This document shows positions 44,933 through 53,813 of a DNA stretch of 64,000 nt, piece after piece. Source of the stretch: Euhalothece natronophila Z-M001. GTDB lineage: Bacteria; Cyanobacteriota; Cyanobacteriia; Cyanobacteriales; Rubidibacteraceae. The number at the start of each line of letters is the position of its first letter. The stretch's first letter is position 1. The translations under genes and the position numbers were made by a program. Under the pieces are notes generated by a model. It saw nothing but the letters and a program-made list of their open reading frames with translations, searched no databases and had not been told where the DNA came from. The stretch spans positions 2,914,001 to 2,978,000 of the forward strand of contig NZ_CP042326.1 of assembly GCF_007904085.1 (NCBI RefSeq), in the 5' to 3' direction.

Positions 44933-45852
44933 GGATAGTTAAATGTTGCGCCAGTGGCATTAATGTCTAGAGGATAAACAGTGGCTTGTACTGCTTCCTT
45001 TTCCCACGCATTTTGCATCACTTCGGCAACTTTCATGGCATCTCCCTTACTGGTAATAGCTAATAGGGTAGGCCCTGCACCACTAATCGCTACTCCATAC
45101 GCCCCAGCACTTAACGCTGCTTCCTCCACTTGAGGATAACCGGGAATTAGCTGTTGACGATAGGGTTGATGGAGTTGATCCTGCATTCCTAAGCCTAGCC
45201 AGTGAGAGTTTCCCGTTTCTAACGCCCGTAGAAGTACCCCTAAGTGAGAACTATTAAAAATAGCAACATCACGAGAAAATTGTGAGGGTAACACCGATCG
45301 CGCTTCTTGGGTAGAAAGCTCAAAATTAGGAATCGCCACCACGGGAACAAAATCATCTGACCAAGGAATTTGGCACACCTCCCAGTGTTTATCCGTCGGA
45401 ATTGAGAGGCGACATCCTCCCAAGAAAGCAGGAACAATATTATCAGGATGACCTTCAAGCGCGATCGCGATTTGTAATAACTCCCACTCCTGTAAAGGAT
45501 TTCCAGACAACGCATTAGCAGCCAATAGCCCACCAACAATCGCCGTCGCAGAACTCCCTAATCCTCTAGAAAGCGGAACTCCCAATTGAATTTTAATTGT
45601 TACAGCAGGAGGAGACTCCCCCAAATGTTCATAAAACTTAGTAAAAGCTCGATAAAGTAAATTATCTGACCCTTGACTTACCGCCTTAGCTTCCTCTCCA
45701 GTCACAACAATTTCTACAGGAGAAGCAGAAGCCTCTTGCAGGATAAACTCAAATTGATTGTAAAGTGTCAAAGCAACCCCCAAACAATCAAATCCCGGCC
45801 CGAGGTTTGCACTTGTCGCTGGAACTTCTACCACTACTTTGGAAACTACCAT
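44902..45852 (-). CDS. thrB: homoserine kinase
   Basis: 316 residues, GHMP kinase family: VEVPATSANLGPGFDCLGVA, PLSRGLGSSATAIVGGLLAA (ATP loop) and AYGVAISGAGPTLLAI. It phosphorylates homoserine in threonine synthesis. The normal family end is near LDINATGATFN; here a further ~11 residues (YPFSEVSRQNL) are encoded by the left hairpin of the non-autonomous element, which provides the TGA. The catalytic domain is complete, so the enzyme is probably active. Confidence 0.94.
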   Translation of the reverse strand: MVVSKVVVEVPATSANLGPGFDCLGVALTLYNQFEFILQEASASPVEIVVTGEEAKAVSQGSDNLLYRAFTKFYEHLGESPPAVTIKIQLGVPLSRGLGSSATAIVGGLLAANALSGNPLQEWELLQIAIALEGHPDNIVPAFLGGCRLSIPTDKHWEVCQIPWSDDFVPVVAIPNFELSTQEARSVLPSQFSRDVAIFNSSHLGVLLRALETGNSHWLGLGMQDQLHQPYRQQLIPGYPQVEEAALSAGAYGVAISGAGPTLLAITSKGDAMKVAEVMQNAWEKEAVQATVYPLDINATGATFNYPFSEVSRQNL

Positions 45853-45879
45853 AACTATCCTGATTGATGAGCCAACTCA

Positions 45880-45943
45880 TCCTACCTTAAATTTCGAGTG
45901 AATAAGTCGTGAACTACGCAAAGCCACTACGTTGAGCTTTGCG
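45880..45943 (-). ncRNA. presumed ωRNA 3' region of the second TnpB
   Basis: The hairpin at 45917-45943 overlaps the last codons and stop. The RNA would continue leftward into the flank, toward thrB (start 45852). Boundaries are inferred from known TnpB elements. Confidence 0.35.
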
Positions 45944-47120
45944 CTTCCTGCCCAACAGACTGCGACACAGTAGAAGTTTTACGACCTCTACTATCTCGAC
46001 TTACATCTGGGCGACAGGCGATCTCCCCCGTTCCAGAGGAGATAATTCGCACTCCTTCGTCTCTGATATTGATAGCGGCGTTGATGTCTCGGTCGTGTTC
46101 TGTACCACACTTTTCACACCGCCAATGTCTAATCTCAAGTGGAAGGTTTCTTACTTGATTTAGACAGACATGACAAGTCTTAGAGCTGGGGAAGAATCTA
46201 TCAACTTCTTGATAGACTTTACCTTCCCACTCTGCTTTATATTTCAACATTGTGCAAAATTGACCCCAACCCACCTGACTAATTGCTTTAGCTAGGTTGT
46301 GGTTTTTGACCATATTCTTGACGGCTAAATTCTCCACACAAATAACTTGGTTTTCGTTTACTATCCTGCGCGATAGCTTGTGCTGGAAATCTAACCGACA
46401 ATCAGATATTTTTTTGTGAACTCTAGCGACTTGTTTGCGAGTTTTATTTCGATTGTTAGACCCTTTTTGTCTTCTAGAGAGACGTTTTTGCTGAGCCTTT
46501 AACTTTTTCTCATGCCTATCAAGCCATTTTGGGTTTTCAAACTTAGAGCCATCGCTGGTAATCGCAAAATGATTAATTCCAAGATCAATACCAATTGCTT
46601 TTCCCTCACTAGATTGTTCAGGTAATTCTTTCCCGTCTTCTGTCAAGATCGAAGCATAGTAATGTCCTTGACAATTCAGAGACACCGTAACACTTTTAAT
46701 TGTCCCCTCAATTTCTTGGTGAATCTTGGCGTAAACCACTCCCATTTTGGGGAATTTTAAGCCGTCACCAACGAGAGAAACATTTTGAGGATAAGTAATT
46801 GATTGCCTTCGGTGTTTAGCCCTGAAGGAAGGAAAAGAAGCCCGTCCTTCAAAGAAGTTAATGAAAGCTCTTGATAAGTTGAGAGCAACCAATTGTAAGC
46901 ACTGGGAATAAGGTTCTTTCAACCATTCGTATTCTTGTTTGAGCTTTTTAATCTCCTTCTGAATAGCGAATCGGTTAAGTCCTTTTCCTGTTGCTTTATA
47001 GGTTTCGCACGTTAGGTTGAGAGAATAATTCCACAAAAAGCGATAACACCCAAAGCTCTTTGCTAGGTGCTGTTCTTGCGCTTTTGTTGGATAGATTCTA
47101 ACTTTGGTAGCTCTCAACAT
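45927..47120 (-). CDS. tnpB: TnpB RNA-guided nuclease (IS200/IS605 superfamily), second orphan
   Basis: 397 residues of a different TnpB subgroup. N-terminal helix-turn region (RIYPTKAQEQHLAKSFGCYR), RuvC Asp in AIGIDLGINHFAITSDGSKF, Glu in QVICVENLAVKNM, zinc ribbon SSKTCHVCLNQV and HWRCEKCGTEHDRDINAAIN (last Asp). A hairpin CGCAAAGC/GCTTTGCG (45917-45943) spans the stop codon, as in ωRNA/RE ends. GTCCCC/GGGGAC (47305-47335) is the left-end hairpin. There is no tnpA. It inserted between thrB and the coiled-coil gene. Confidence 0.92.
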   Translation of the reverse strand: MLRATKVRIYPTKAQEQHLAKSFGCYRFLWNYSLNLTCETYKATGKGLNRFAIQKEIKKLKQEYEWLKEPYSQCLQLVALNLSRAFINFFEGRASFPSFRAKHRRQSITYPQNVSLVGDGLKFPKMGVVYAKIHQEIEGTIKSVTVSLNCQGHYYASILTEDGKELPEQSSEGKAIGIDLGINHFAITSDGSKFENPKWLDRHEKKLKAQQKRLSRRQKGSNNRNKTRKQVARVHKKISDCRLDFQHKLSRRIVNENQVICVENLAVKNMVKNHNLAKAISQVGWGQFCTMLKYKAEWEGKVYQEVDRFFPSSKTCHVCLNQVRNLPLEIRHWRCEKCGTEHDRDINAAINIRDEGVRIISSGTGEIACRPDVSRDSRGRKTSTVSQSVGQEAQSST

Positions 47121-47345
47121 AATCCAATAAAATTTTTAGTGATAAATCTATCGTAGCACAAATTTGTAGATATGTGTTCTAAGTTCGCTTTCATGAGGGG
47201 CTGTGGGCGCCCTTCGGTGCGGGCTTCTTGCGTTCTGGTGTTTCCCCAGAACTAAGCCCTTAGAATCGCATTCCGTCCTCACTTCGCTTCGGTTTATAAG
47301 TCCCGTCCCCAATTCGCTTCGCTGAAGTTGGGGACTTCTCGCTCA
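47121..47345. other. left-end region of the second TnpB element
   Basis: Highly structured 225 nt: TTCTGG-loop-CCAGAA, GGGCGCCCTTCGGTGCGGGC and the terminal GTCCCC AATTCGCTTCGCTGAAGTT GGGGAC (47305-47335). The loops repeat CGAAGCG, also found in the first TnpB element. No coding frame. The element edge is probably near 47340. Confidence 0.5.
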
Positions 47346-47430
47346 CACTAGTTTAAATTATCTCTAGCACAACATTTCTTTTTGCATTAAGGTAAAAGGT
47401 AAGTTTTACAGCAATGCCTTCGGAAGAACT

Positions 47431-48540
47431 ATGAGCGAACCTAATACTCCTCAATCTAACTACTCCTCCTTTGATAACAACGATACCTCTTCTACAAATG
47501 ATGATTCCCTTGACGAACTCATTGCCTTTCTAGATGATTCTAATTCTGAGTCAGAAAACATTGATCCCGAAGACCCCTTATTCATAGAAGAAGCTGTAGA
47601 AGAGGAATTGAATCAAACCTCATTAAAAAAAGAAGTTGAAAATCCTCAAGAGGAGGAACTAAGTAATGAAAGCCTTTATGAACAAAACCACAGAATCCTC
47701 TATCATAATGCTCAACTCCAAAAAGCCTTAGAAAGCACCCAAGCAGAACTTGAACAACAAAAGTTTCAGTTACGTCAAGCTGAAGAGTTGAATGAACAAC
47801 AAAGTGATGAACTCAACGCAGCTTATGAACAACATCTAAGTTTATCCCAAGAATTAAAAAGCACTCGTCAAAACAACCAATATCAAGAAGAACAAATTAC
47901 TCATCTTCGTAACTCCCTTCAAGTTTCCCAACAGAGAGTTGCCCAACTAGAAAGAGAATGCGCCCTCATTCAAAAGCAGTTCCAAGAGCAATCTTATAAA
48001 CTTTCACAGGCAGAAAAGCAAGTGCGAGAACTGTCATTCCGTTTGCAACAACAACGCCGTTACACTTGGCAATTTAAAGTCGCCCTCAATAAATATTTAG
48101 AAAACAACCCTCAGATTGAAAGTAATTATTCTCTTGCTATTAACTCTGTTCCATCCCAGCCGATTCCAGCCTGGTCTAGTCAAAATCAGACTTTTTCTAA
48201 TTCTAATCATGAGGCAAAAGAGTTTAGTCTTTTAGATCAGGAAGCACCTGAAGAAGCAGAACAGCAATTGTTAGAGGATAGCATAGAATCTCCTTCTGAA
48301 GCAGAAATAAGTAGGGAGCTTGAGACATCAAACACAGAAATAGAAGACTTTAATATCCACGAGTCATCCACAGAATCCCTCTTTTCACCGCAACCGACAA
48401 ATGAATCAGTAACGGAAATTGACCCCCCCTCTCATTATCCCGAAAAAGAAACCTCTCCTTCTCCAACTCTCCCTCGCTATCAAAATCGTAAAAAGCGCAC
48501 ATCATACGCCTCTGTCCAATTACCGAATTTCAACCGCTAG
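47431..48540 (+). CDS. coiled-coil protein, function unknown
   Basis: 369 residues. An acidic, Ser/Asn-rich N-terminus (LDELIAFLDDSNSESE, about 1-70) is followed by a long coiled coil (about 75-225; QLQKALESTQAELEQQKFQL to VRELSFRLQQQRRYTWQFKV). The C-terminal ~140 residues are low complexity and end in a basic KKRTSYASVQLPNFNR. No signal peptide. The shape suggests a cytoplasmic scaffold. Family not recognised. The ATG is preceded by CGGAAGAAC. Confidence 0.7.
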   Translation: MSEPNTPQSNYSSFDNNDTSSTNDDSLDELIAFLDDSNSESENIDPEDPLFIEEAVEEELNQTSLKKEVENPQEEELSNESLYEQNHRILYHNAQLQKALESTQAELEQQKFQLRQAEELNEQQSDELNAAYEQHLSLSQELKSTRQNNQYQEEQITHLRNSLQVSQQRVAQLERECALIQKQFQEQSYKLSQAEKQVRELSFRLQQQRRYTWQFKVALNKYLENNPQIESNYSLAINSVPSQPIPAWSSQNQTFSNSNHEAKEFSLLDQEAPEEAEQQLLEDSIESPSEAEISRELETSNTEIEDFNIHESSTESLFSPQPTNESVTEIDPPSHYPEKETSPSPTLPRYQNRKKRTSYASVQLPNFNR

Positions 48541-48643
48541 CTAATTTCTCTCATAAGTGCGGTGCGAAGCAACCCTAAAATCGTTTAAACTAGCCACAAG
48601 AATCTATTAATGACTTGCTCATTTATTACTAAAGAGACTAACT

Positions 48644-48907
48644 ATGACAACTGGCGCTAATTTTATAACAAACGTTCTCGTTAATACTATCCAAATCTAC
48701 CTGCTGCTACTTTTTGTTCGCATTCTCCTCAGTTGGTTCCAAACAGCAGGCTGGGCACAACAAGCAATGTCATACCTCAGCCCAATTACTGATCCCTATC
48801 TTAATATTTTTCGCTCTTTTATTCCCCCATTAGGTGGAATTGACTTATCCCCTATTCTTGCTATTTTTAGCCTACAAATTATTGCTAGTTTGCTTGGCAG
48901 CTTTTAA
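48644..48907 (+). CDS. YGGT-family membrane protein
   Basis: 87 residues with two transmembrane helices (VLVNTIQIYLLLLFVRILLS and the C-terminal DLSPILAIFSLQIIASLLG) and the linking SPITDPYLNIFRSFIPPLGG, the YGGT (YlmG) signature. Relatives affect cell division or nucleoid/thylakoid placement in cyanobacteria and plastids, but the mechanism is unclear. It overlaps the convergent secreted-protein gene by 4 nt. Confidence 0.9.
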   Translation: MTTGANFITNVLVNTIQIYLLLLFVRILLSWFQTAGWAQQAMSYLSPITDPYLNIFRSFIPPLGGIDLSPILAIFSLQIIASLLGSF

Positions 48908-49344
48908 AAGCTACTTCTAGGACTAACAGAGCTAGAAAAGCCAGAAGCCTTAAATTGCTCTAACTTTAAAGGCGTTGGTTGATTCGCCGGTACACTAATT
49001 CTGAGGCTGAACTCACTAACGCCAGGGGGGACTTCCGCAATTGAACCTACCCGAGTGCGATTTTGTAATACTGGATTGCCATTGGCATCATAAATCCGCC
49101 CATACACATCAGCATCGTAAATTGTTTTTCCAGAAGTGTTTTTGGCTTCACCAGTCACCATAAAACAATTCGCAGCCTCCGAATTATAGCTGAGTAAGCC
49201 CCCTTGGTATTCTTCTGGACAGTCTTGATAAGAAAGGTTAGAAATTTGAATTTGGGTAAGAGCTTCAGCCTTCGGGGCAGCTAAAAAGCCTATTAGTAAA
49301 AAGACGAAGGAAAAGATAACAACAGCTAAATTGCGAAATATCAT
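48904..49344 (-). CDS. secreted FxLYD-like protein
   Basis: 146 residues. Signal peptide MIFRNLAVVIFSFVFLLIGF...APKAEA at the N-terminus. The mature part reads ISNLSYQDCPEEYQGGLLSY, VTGEAKNTSGKTIYDADVYG and FSLRISVPANQPTPLKLEQF, an immunoglobulin-like domain of the FxLYD type. Two cysteines may form a disulfide. The role is unknown; probably periplasmic. Confidence 0.75.
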   Translation of the reverse strand: MIFRNLAVVIFSFVFLLIGFLAAPKAEALTQIQISNLSYQDCPEEYQGGLLSYNSEAANCFMVTGEAKNTSGKTIYDADVYGRIYDANGNPVLQNRTRVGSIAEVPPGVSEFSLRISVPANQPTPLKLEQFKASGFSSSVSPRSSF

Positions 49345-49520
49345 ATTTTTCTTATATTTTTCTCCTCATCCTATGTTAGTGCAATTTGCCCATGTCTTCT
49401 ATGTTTTTGCAGTTCATGTGAGCATCATGTCAGAAATTCCTCATAAAGTGTAACAAAAAATACAGAAATAAAATCTATAATGAGCTTAGGACAGAGAAAA
49501 ATCAAGTAAAGTAAATAACC

Positions 49521-49937
49521 ATGAGACTAACTTATCGTGGCATTCAGTATGACTCCGAGTCTAATCCTTTAGAAGTAACTGAAGGAGAAATTGCAGGGAA
49601 GTATCGCGGACAACCTTGGCATTATCATTACCCACGGCACATTCCTCAATTACAGCCGAAACTTTTACTGAATTATCGAGGCGTGTCTTATAGTAAGCGT
49701 CCTGTGATTAAATGTTCTCCTTCTCCAGAGATGAATATTCCTGCCGTTAATGCTAATGGAGAGTTGCCAACTCCAAAACATTTTAGCTCTAGAAAGCCAG
49801 AAAACAGTGCAGAACAAGCTCATCTTGAGAATATTCGTCGTAACCTAGAGCGTCGTATCTCTGTGGCAAAAGAAAAAGGAAATGAAGAGCTAGTTTCAAT
49901 CTTAAAACAGGAGTATCAAACCATAACGCAAAAATAG
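49521..49937 (+). CDS. DUF4278-domain protein
   Basis: 138 residues. Two copies of the L-x-Y-R-G-(I/V)-x-Y repeat are visible: RLTYRGIQYDS at the start and LLNYRGVSYSKRP at about residue 56. This is the DUF4278 signature, nearly restricted to cyanobacteria and often stress- or light-regulated. The C-terminal half (ENIRRNLERRISVAKEKGNE) is helical. Convergent with the CheA-like gene. Confidence 0.85.
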   Translation: MRLTYRGIQYDSESNPLEVTEGEIAGKYRGQPWHYHYPRHIPQLQPKLLLNYRGVSYSKRPVIKCSPSPEMNIPAVNANGELPTPKHFSSRKPENSAEQAHLENIRRNLERRISVAKEKGNEELVSILKQEYQTITQK

Positions 49938-49943
49938 TTACTG

Positions 49944-52900
49944 CTAAGGCTTTAGATTTTTGCCTACCGTTCCTAATAAGTCTTGATCTAGGTAAGGTTT
50001 GGTTAAATAATCCGAAGCCCCTAACTCCATGGCAATACGTTGATACTTATCGCGAGTGCGAGAGGTTAACACAATTACAGGAATTTGGGCAAAGTTAGGA
50101 TTTTGTCGTGTCATACCAATAAACTCTAAGCCATTCATACGAGGCATTTCTAAATCACAGACAATTAAATCCACTTTTGCCCCTTGTTGTAGTTGTTCTA
50201 AGGCTTCTTGACCATCTTTTGCCTGAATGACATGGTGTCCTGCTTTTTGCATAATCATGGAAAGAGTTTGCCGTTCTGTAATGGAGTCATCTACCACTAA
50301 GAGAGTGCGGTATTTTTCAGTATCAATGGGACGATTATTTTGCTCCGAAGCAGTTGCCCCTGCTTCATCATGGATGCTTGTTTCTTCCCCTTCTTGATGA
50401 ATGCTGTAGGGATTAGTATAGTCCTCTTTCAAACGCTGATGGGGAAGGATTTTGTTGGTTTGAGAGGCGAAACTTTTTTGGGAACTAGAATCAATATTAA
50501 GTTGAGGAGAAATACCAACACGGGATTTATTATGACGAATTAGGGCTGCCCCATCAATAACTAGACTTAGGCGACCATCGGCTAAAATGGTACAGCCATA
50601 GGCATAAATGGGGGGTTGAATCGTAGTTGAGATCGGTTTTAATACTAATTCTTGTTCTTCGATTACCGTATCAATTTCTAATCCTACTAAGCCCTCTGGG
50701 GTTCTTATTAATAAGATGGGGGCAACGCCTTCACTAGCTGTGAGAAGGGTTGTTGTTTCTTGGATTTCTGTTTCTGACTTAGGTTGAGCTTGCAGAAGAA
50801 AGTTTGCATTTGGGGGATAATTTAAGAGTTGGGTGAGAGGATGAATGGGAACTGAGATTGGATCATCTTCTTTGCGCGATCGCCATTGTAAAACTTTTTG
50901 ACTCCCTAACCATTTGATTTTTTCTTCCTCTGGAATTAATACCTGTTCCACTTCATCGGCAATAAAGCTATATACCCCTTGACCGGCCTGACAGACCAAT
51001 AAACGGGCATTCATTAGTGCGCCGCGAATTTGTAGATAAAAAGTGGTTCCCACCCCAATTTCGCTTTCTACAGTAACCGAGCCATTAATTTTCTGCATTT
51101 GGGAATACACGACATCTAGCCCAATACCTCGCCCTGATAAATCAGTTGCTTTACCCACGGTAGAAAAGCCCGGTTCACATAATACTCGTAAGAGTCGGTC
51201 TTCGGGATGAGGAGAATTACGAATTTCTTTGACTTGCGCTGGGGTGAGAAGATTTTTCTCTTGGGCGCGTTGACAAATTTGCTCGACATTTAAGCCGCGA
51301 CCATCATCTTTTACTTCTACAATTGTGCGGTTGCCCTGATTATAAGCATAAATCCAAATTCGTCCTTGAATTGGTTTTCCTTGCTGTTTTCTTTGTTCGG
51401 GGGATTCTATGCCATGATCAAAGGCATTCCGAACTAAATGCAGGAGGGCATCATACAGGTTTTCGGTAATTGCTTTATCCACTAATACCTGCACCCCTGA
51501 GAGTTTTAGTTCTACGGACTTGTTGTAAGATTCACTTAACTTTTTAACCATTGGCGGAAAGCGGTTTAATACTTTCTCAATGGGAAGCATTCGCACTGCT
51601 TCTAAACTATCTCGTACTTGTCGAGAAAGCCGTTGTTCTCGCTCTACGGAAGTGGCATTGGCACGGGCAATGTGGTTAACATCATCAAGACCTTGCTCTA
51701 GTTGAGAATTTTCTTCAAGGGAAGCATATAAGAATTGAGCAAAGTCACTGTTAGCATATTCGGCGGGAAGTTTATCTCGGAGTTGGAAAAGGGTACGTCG
51801 GTGTTGGGATAGCCAACCTCCTAGTTTTTGTAGGGCATTTTGATATTGTTCGTCTCTTAGAGAAAGCAGGTTTTGGTTAATAGAAAGCTCTCCCACGAGA
51901 TGGTTGAGATTTTCGACTTGTTCTAAGTCAACCCGAATACTTACGCCAGTACGAGGAGTAGGAGTTTGCTGTTGATGAAATTGAGCAGATTCTAGTTCGG
52001 GATCTTGACTGGCTTTGAGCTTCGTTGCTTCCTGTTGAGAAATAATTTCTGTTTTCTCTGCTGAAGGGGGATTTTCAGGTTCACTTTTTTGCGAAGCGTT
52101 AGTAATGATCTCGGTTTCTTCTTCTTGTTCTAAGGGATAAGTGACAAAGGGATCAGTTTCAGGTTCAGTTTGCCAATTACCAAATGTATCTTCGAGGGAG
52201 AAAGATTCGTCAGAAAATTCCACTTGAGAAGCAGTAGAGGCATTAATTGATTCAGTGAAGGCTTTGAGGATTTCGGAAGGTTCGCCTCCTCGATCGCGAT
52301 CGCCGTTTAAAACAGCATCTCGAGCTTCTGAAATATTATTCACTACTTCTTGAGCAATATCACCAGCTGCTTGGGGATTTTCTTCTAATGCTGTGAGAGC
52401 GGTTTGAGCAATTGCTTTAAATCCCTCTAAGCTCAAGGACTCTGCTAAGCCCACAAAAACATCCATTTGTGGTTTCACCGCTTCAACAATGGTTTCTGGA
52501 TCAGAGGTTTCTTCTAAAACGGCTTCAATCTGTTCAAGACGCTGCTTAACTCCCACTTGAAAAACCGACTGGGTCATATCAAACCCGAGTTCTGAGGATG
52601 AAGGAATCGCTGGTTCTTCATCAAAACAATCCCCTAACTTTTCTTTTAGCTTAGAAAAAATCTGCTCTGCTCGTTCTAGGTTCTGCTCATCACTACTGTT
52701 ATCTCCTTCTATTTCGTTATTATAGGCAACCCGTAAGCATTCATAAATATCGAGAAGGAGGGTTTCTAATTCATTATCAAAAATGGCGTTAGGGGAAAGA
52801 AGTGCTCCAAATACATCTTCTAATTGATGAGCAATTTTTTTAATCGTGTCTTGCCCGACATTCGCTGCTGCGCCTTTCAGAGTATGAGTTGCTCGCATTA

Positions 52901-53033
52901 AGCCATGAACGGTTGGCTTGGAGTGATCTTCACGAATGTTATAAATCCCCGCTTCGACTTGTTCTAAAAGATCTGGGGCTTCGTTACGGAAGAGTTCGTA
53001 ACTTTGTTGGCGGATTTCTTCGTCGGTAGTCAT
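49944..53033 (-). CDS. CheA-type hybrid histidine kinase with CheW and receiver domains
   Basis: 1029 residues. Hpt domain with RATHTLKGAAANVGQ (phospho-His50), a long acidic linker, a CheA dimerisation domain (about 370-465), a HATPase with N-box HLVRNAFDHGIESPE, VKDDGRGLNVEQI and GRGIGLDVVYSQ (about 480-640), a CheW-like domain (about 645-830) and a C-terminal receiver DLIVCDLEMPRMNGLEFI (about 910-1025). This is the architecture of PixL/PilL-type kinases in cyanobacterial phototaxis or pilus systems. No receptor or response regulator gene is near, so the system's input is unknown. Confidence 0.92.
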   Translation of the reverse strand: MTTDEEIRQQSYELFRNEAPDLLEQVEAGIYNIREDHSKPTVHGLMRATHTLKGAAANVGQDTIKKIAHQLEDVFGALLSPNAIFDNELETLLLDIYECLRVAYNNEIEGDNSSDEQNLERAEQIFSKLKEKLGDCFDEEPAIPSSSELGFDMTQSVFQVGVKQRLEQIEAVLEETSDPETIVEAVKPQMDVFVGLAESLSLEGFKAIAQTALTALEENPQAAGDIAQEVVNNISEARDAVLNGDRDRGGEPSEILKAFTESINASTASQVEFSDESFSLEDTFGNWQTEPETDPFVTYPLEQEEETEIITNASQKSEPENPPSAEKTEIISQQEATKLKASQDPELESAQFHQQQTPTPRTGVSIRVDLEQVENLNHLVGELSINQNLLSLRDEQYQNALQKLGGWLSQHRRTLFQLRDKLPAEYANSDFAQFLYASLEENSQLEQGLDDVNHIARANATSVEREQRLSRQVRDSLEAVRMLPIEKVLNRFPPMVKKLSESYNKSVELKLSGVQVLVDKAITENLYDALLHLVRNAFDHGIESPEQRKQQGKPIQGRIWIYAYNQGNRTIVEVKDDGRGLNVEQICQRAQEKNLLTPAQVKEIRNSPHPEDRLLRVLCEPGFSTVGKATDLSGRGIGLDVVYSQMQKINGSVTVESEIGVGTTFYLQIRGALMNARLLVCQAGQGVYSFIADEVEQVLIPEEEKIKWLGSQKVLQWRSRKEDDPISVPIHPLTQLLNYPPNANFLLQAQPKSETEIQETTTLLTASEGVAPILLIRTPEGLVGLEIDTVIEEQELVLKPISTTIQPPIYAYGCTILADGRLSLVIDGAALIRHNKSRVGISPQLNIDSSSQKSFASQTNKILPHQRLKEDYTNPYSIHQEGEETSIHDEAGATASEQNNRPIDTEKYRTLLVVDDSITERQTLSMIMQKAGHHVIQAKDGQEALEQLQQGAKVDLIVCDLEMPRMNGLEFIGMTRQNPNFAQIPVIVLTSRTRDKYQRIAMELGASDYLTKPYLDQDLLGTVGKNLKP

Positions 53034-53367
53034 TGCTTTTGTATTTTTAATTGAGCAGAAATCTCACGTTTTCAAGGGCAGTAAGAGAATGAGCAACACA
53101 CCCAAGTTATAGGTGATTGGGTAAAGGTTAGTTTTCCCAATGCTAATCACAAGCTACTGATGCCAAGTATAGAGTAGCACATTTAGCAGGAAAGAGGTTT
53201 CTCATTTGGCAAGAGGCTCAATTTTTTGTTTAGTGCAAAATATCAAGTTTTATATCTTATCTAAATCACAAATTTCGTTGCAAAACGTAAAAAAATCGCT
53301 AAAAGTAGAGAATTTAATGCTTTTAACAATGCACAATAGGCAATCAGAGTTTAGAATAATGCAGTGA

Positions 53368-53426
53368 AACATAGAACAGATCAGTATCATAGCTGATTAG
53401 GGGCTAGTTACCTAGCTCTCTATGTT
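53368..53426 (+). promoter_or_regulatory. three-way-junction structured leader upstream of hupB
   Basis: AACATAGA (53368-53375) pairs with TCTATGTT (53419-53426), a perfect 8-bp stem. Inside are two hairpins: ATCAG-TATCATAG-CTGAT and GGGCTAG-TTAC-CTAGCTC (7 bp, one G-T). A further hairpin CTTGC-TCAGC-GCAAG follows at about 53445. The structure starts about 140 nt before the hupB ATG. The rest of the 473-nt gap (53034-53506) shows no open frame. Confidence 0.5.
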
Positions 53427-53506
53427 AGTAAATGCAAAGAAAACTTGCTCAGCGCAAGCAATCTGGCGTTATTGTAGAGAAACACTCGTAAATTAGGAGA
53501 GTAAGA

Positions 53507-53794
53507 ATGAATAAAGGAGATTTAGTTGATCAAATTGCCGATCGGGCAACTGTTACCAAAAAACAAGCCGATGCTGTTTTAACAGCGGCGCTTGAAACTA
53601 TCATGGATAGCGTATCTAAAGGGGAAAAAGTCACCTTAGTTGGCTTTGGTTCTTTTGAAAAGCGGGAACGGAAAGCACGGGAAGGACGAAATCCGAAAAC
53701 TGGAGATAAAATGGAGATTCCTGCTACTTCAGTTCCGGCTTTTTCTGCAGGGAAACTGTTTAAGGAACGAGTAGCCCCTGAAAATAATAAGTAA
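53507..53794 (+). CDS. hupB: HU-family DNA-binding protein
   Basis: 95 residues: MNKGDLVDQIADRATVTKKQ start, VTLVGFGSFEKRERKAREGR and NPKTGDKMEIPATSVPAFSA, the DNA-binding β-arm with the conserved proline, and a short C-terminal tail. HU bends and compacts DNA in the nucleoid. GGAG before the ATG is the ribosome binding site. It is followed by the cobD-like gene 19 nt later and preceded by a structured leader. Confidence 0.96.
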   Translation: MNKGDLVDQIADRATVTKKQADAVLTAALETIMDSVSKGEKVTLVGFGSFEKRERKAREGRNPKTGDKMEIPATSVPAFSAGKLFKERVAPENNK

Positions 53795-53813
53795 CTAAGG
53801 GACATCAAACTTA

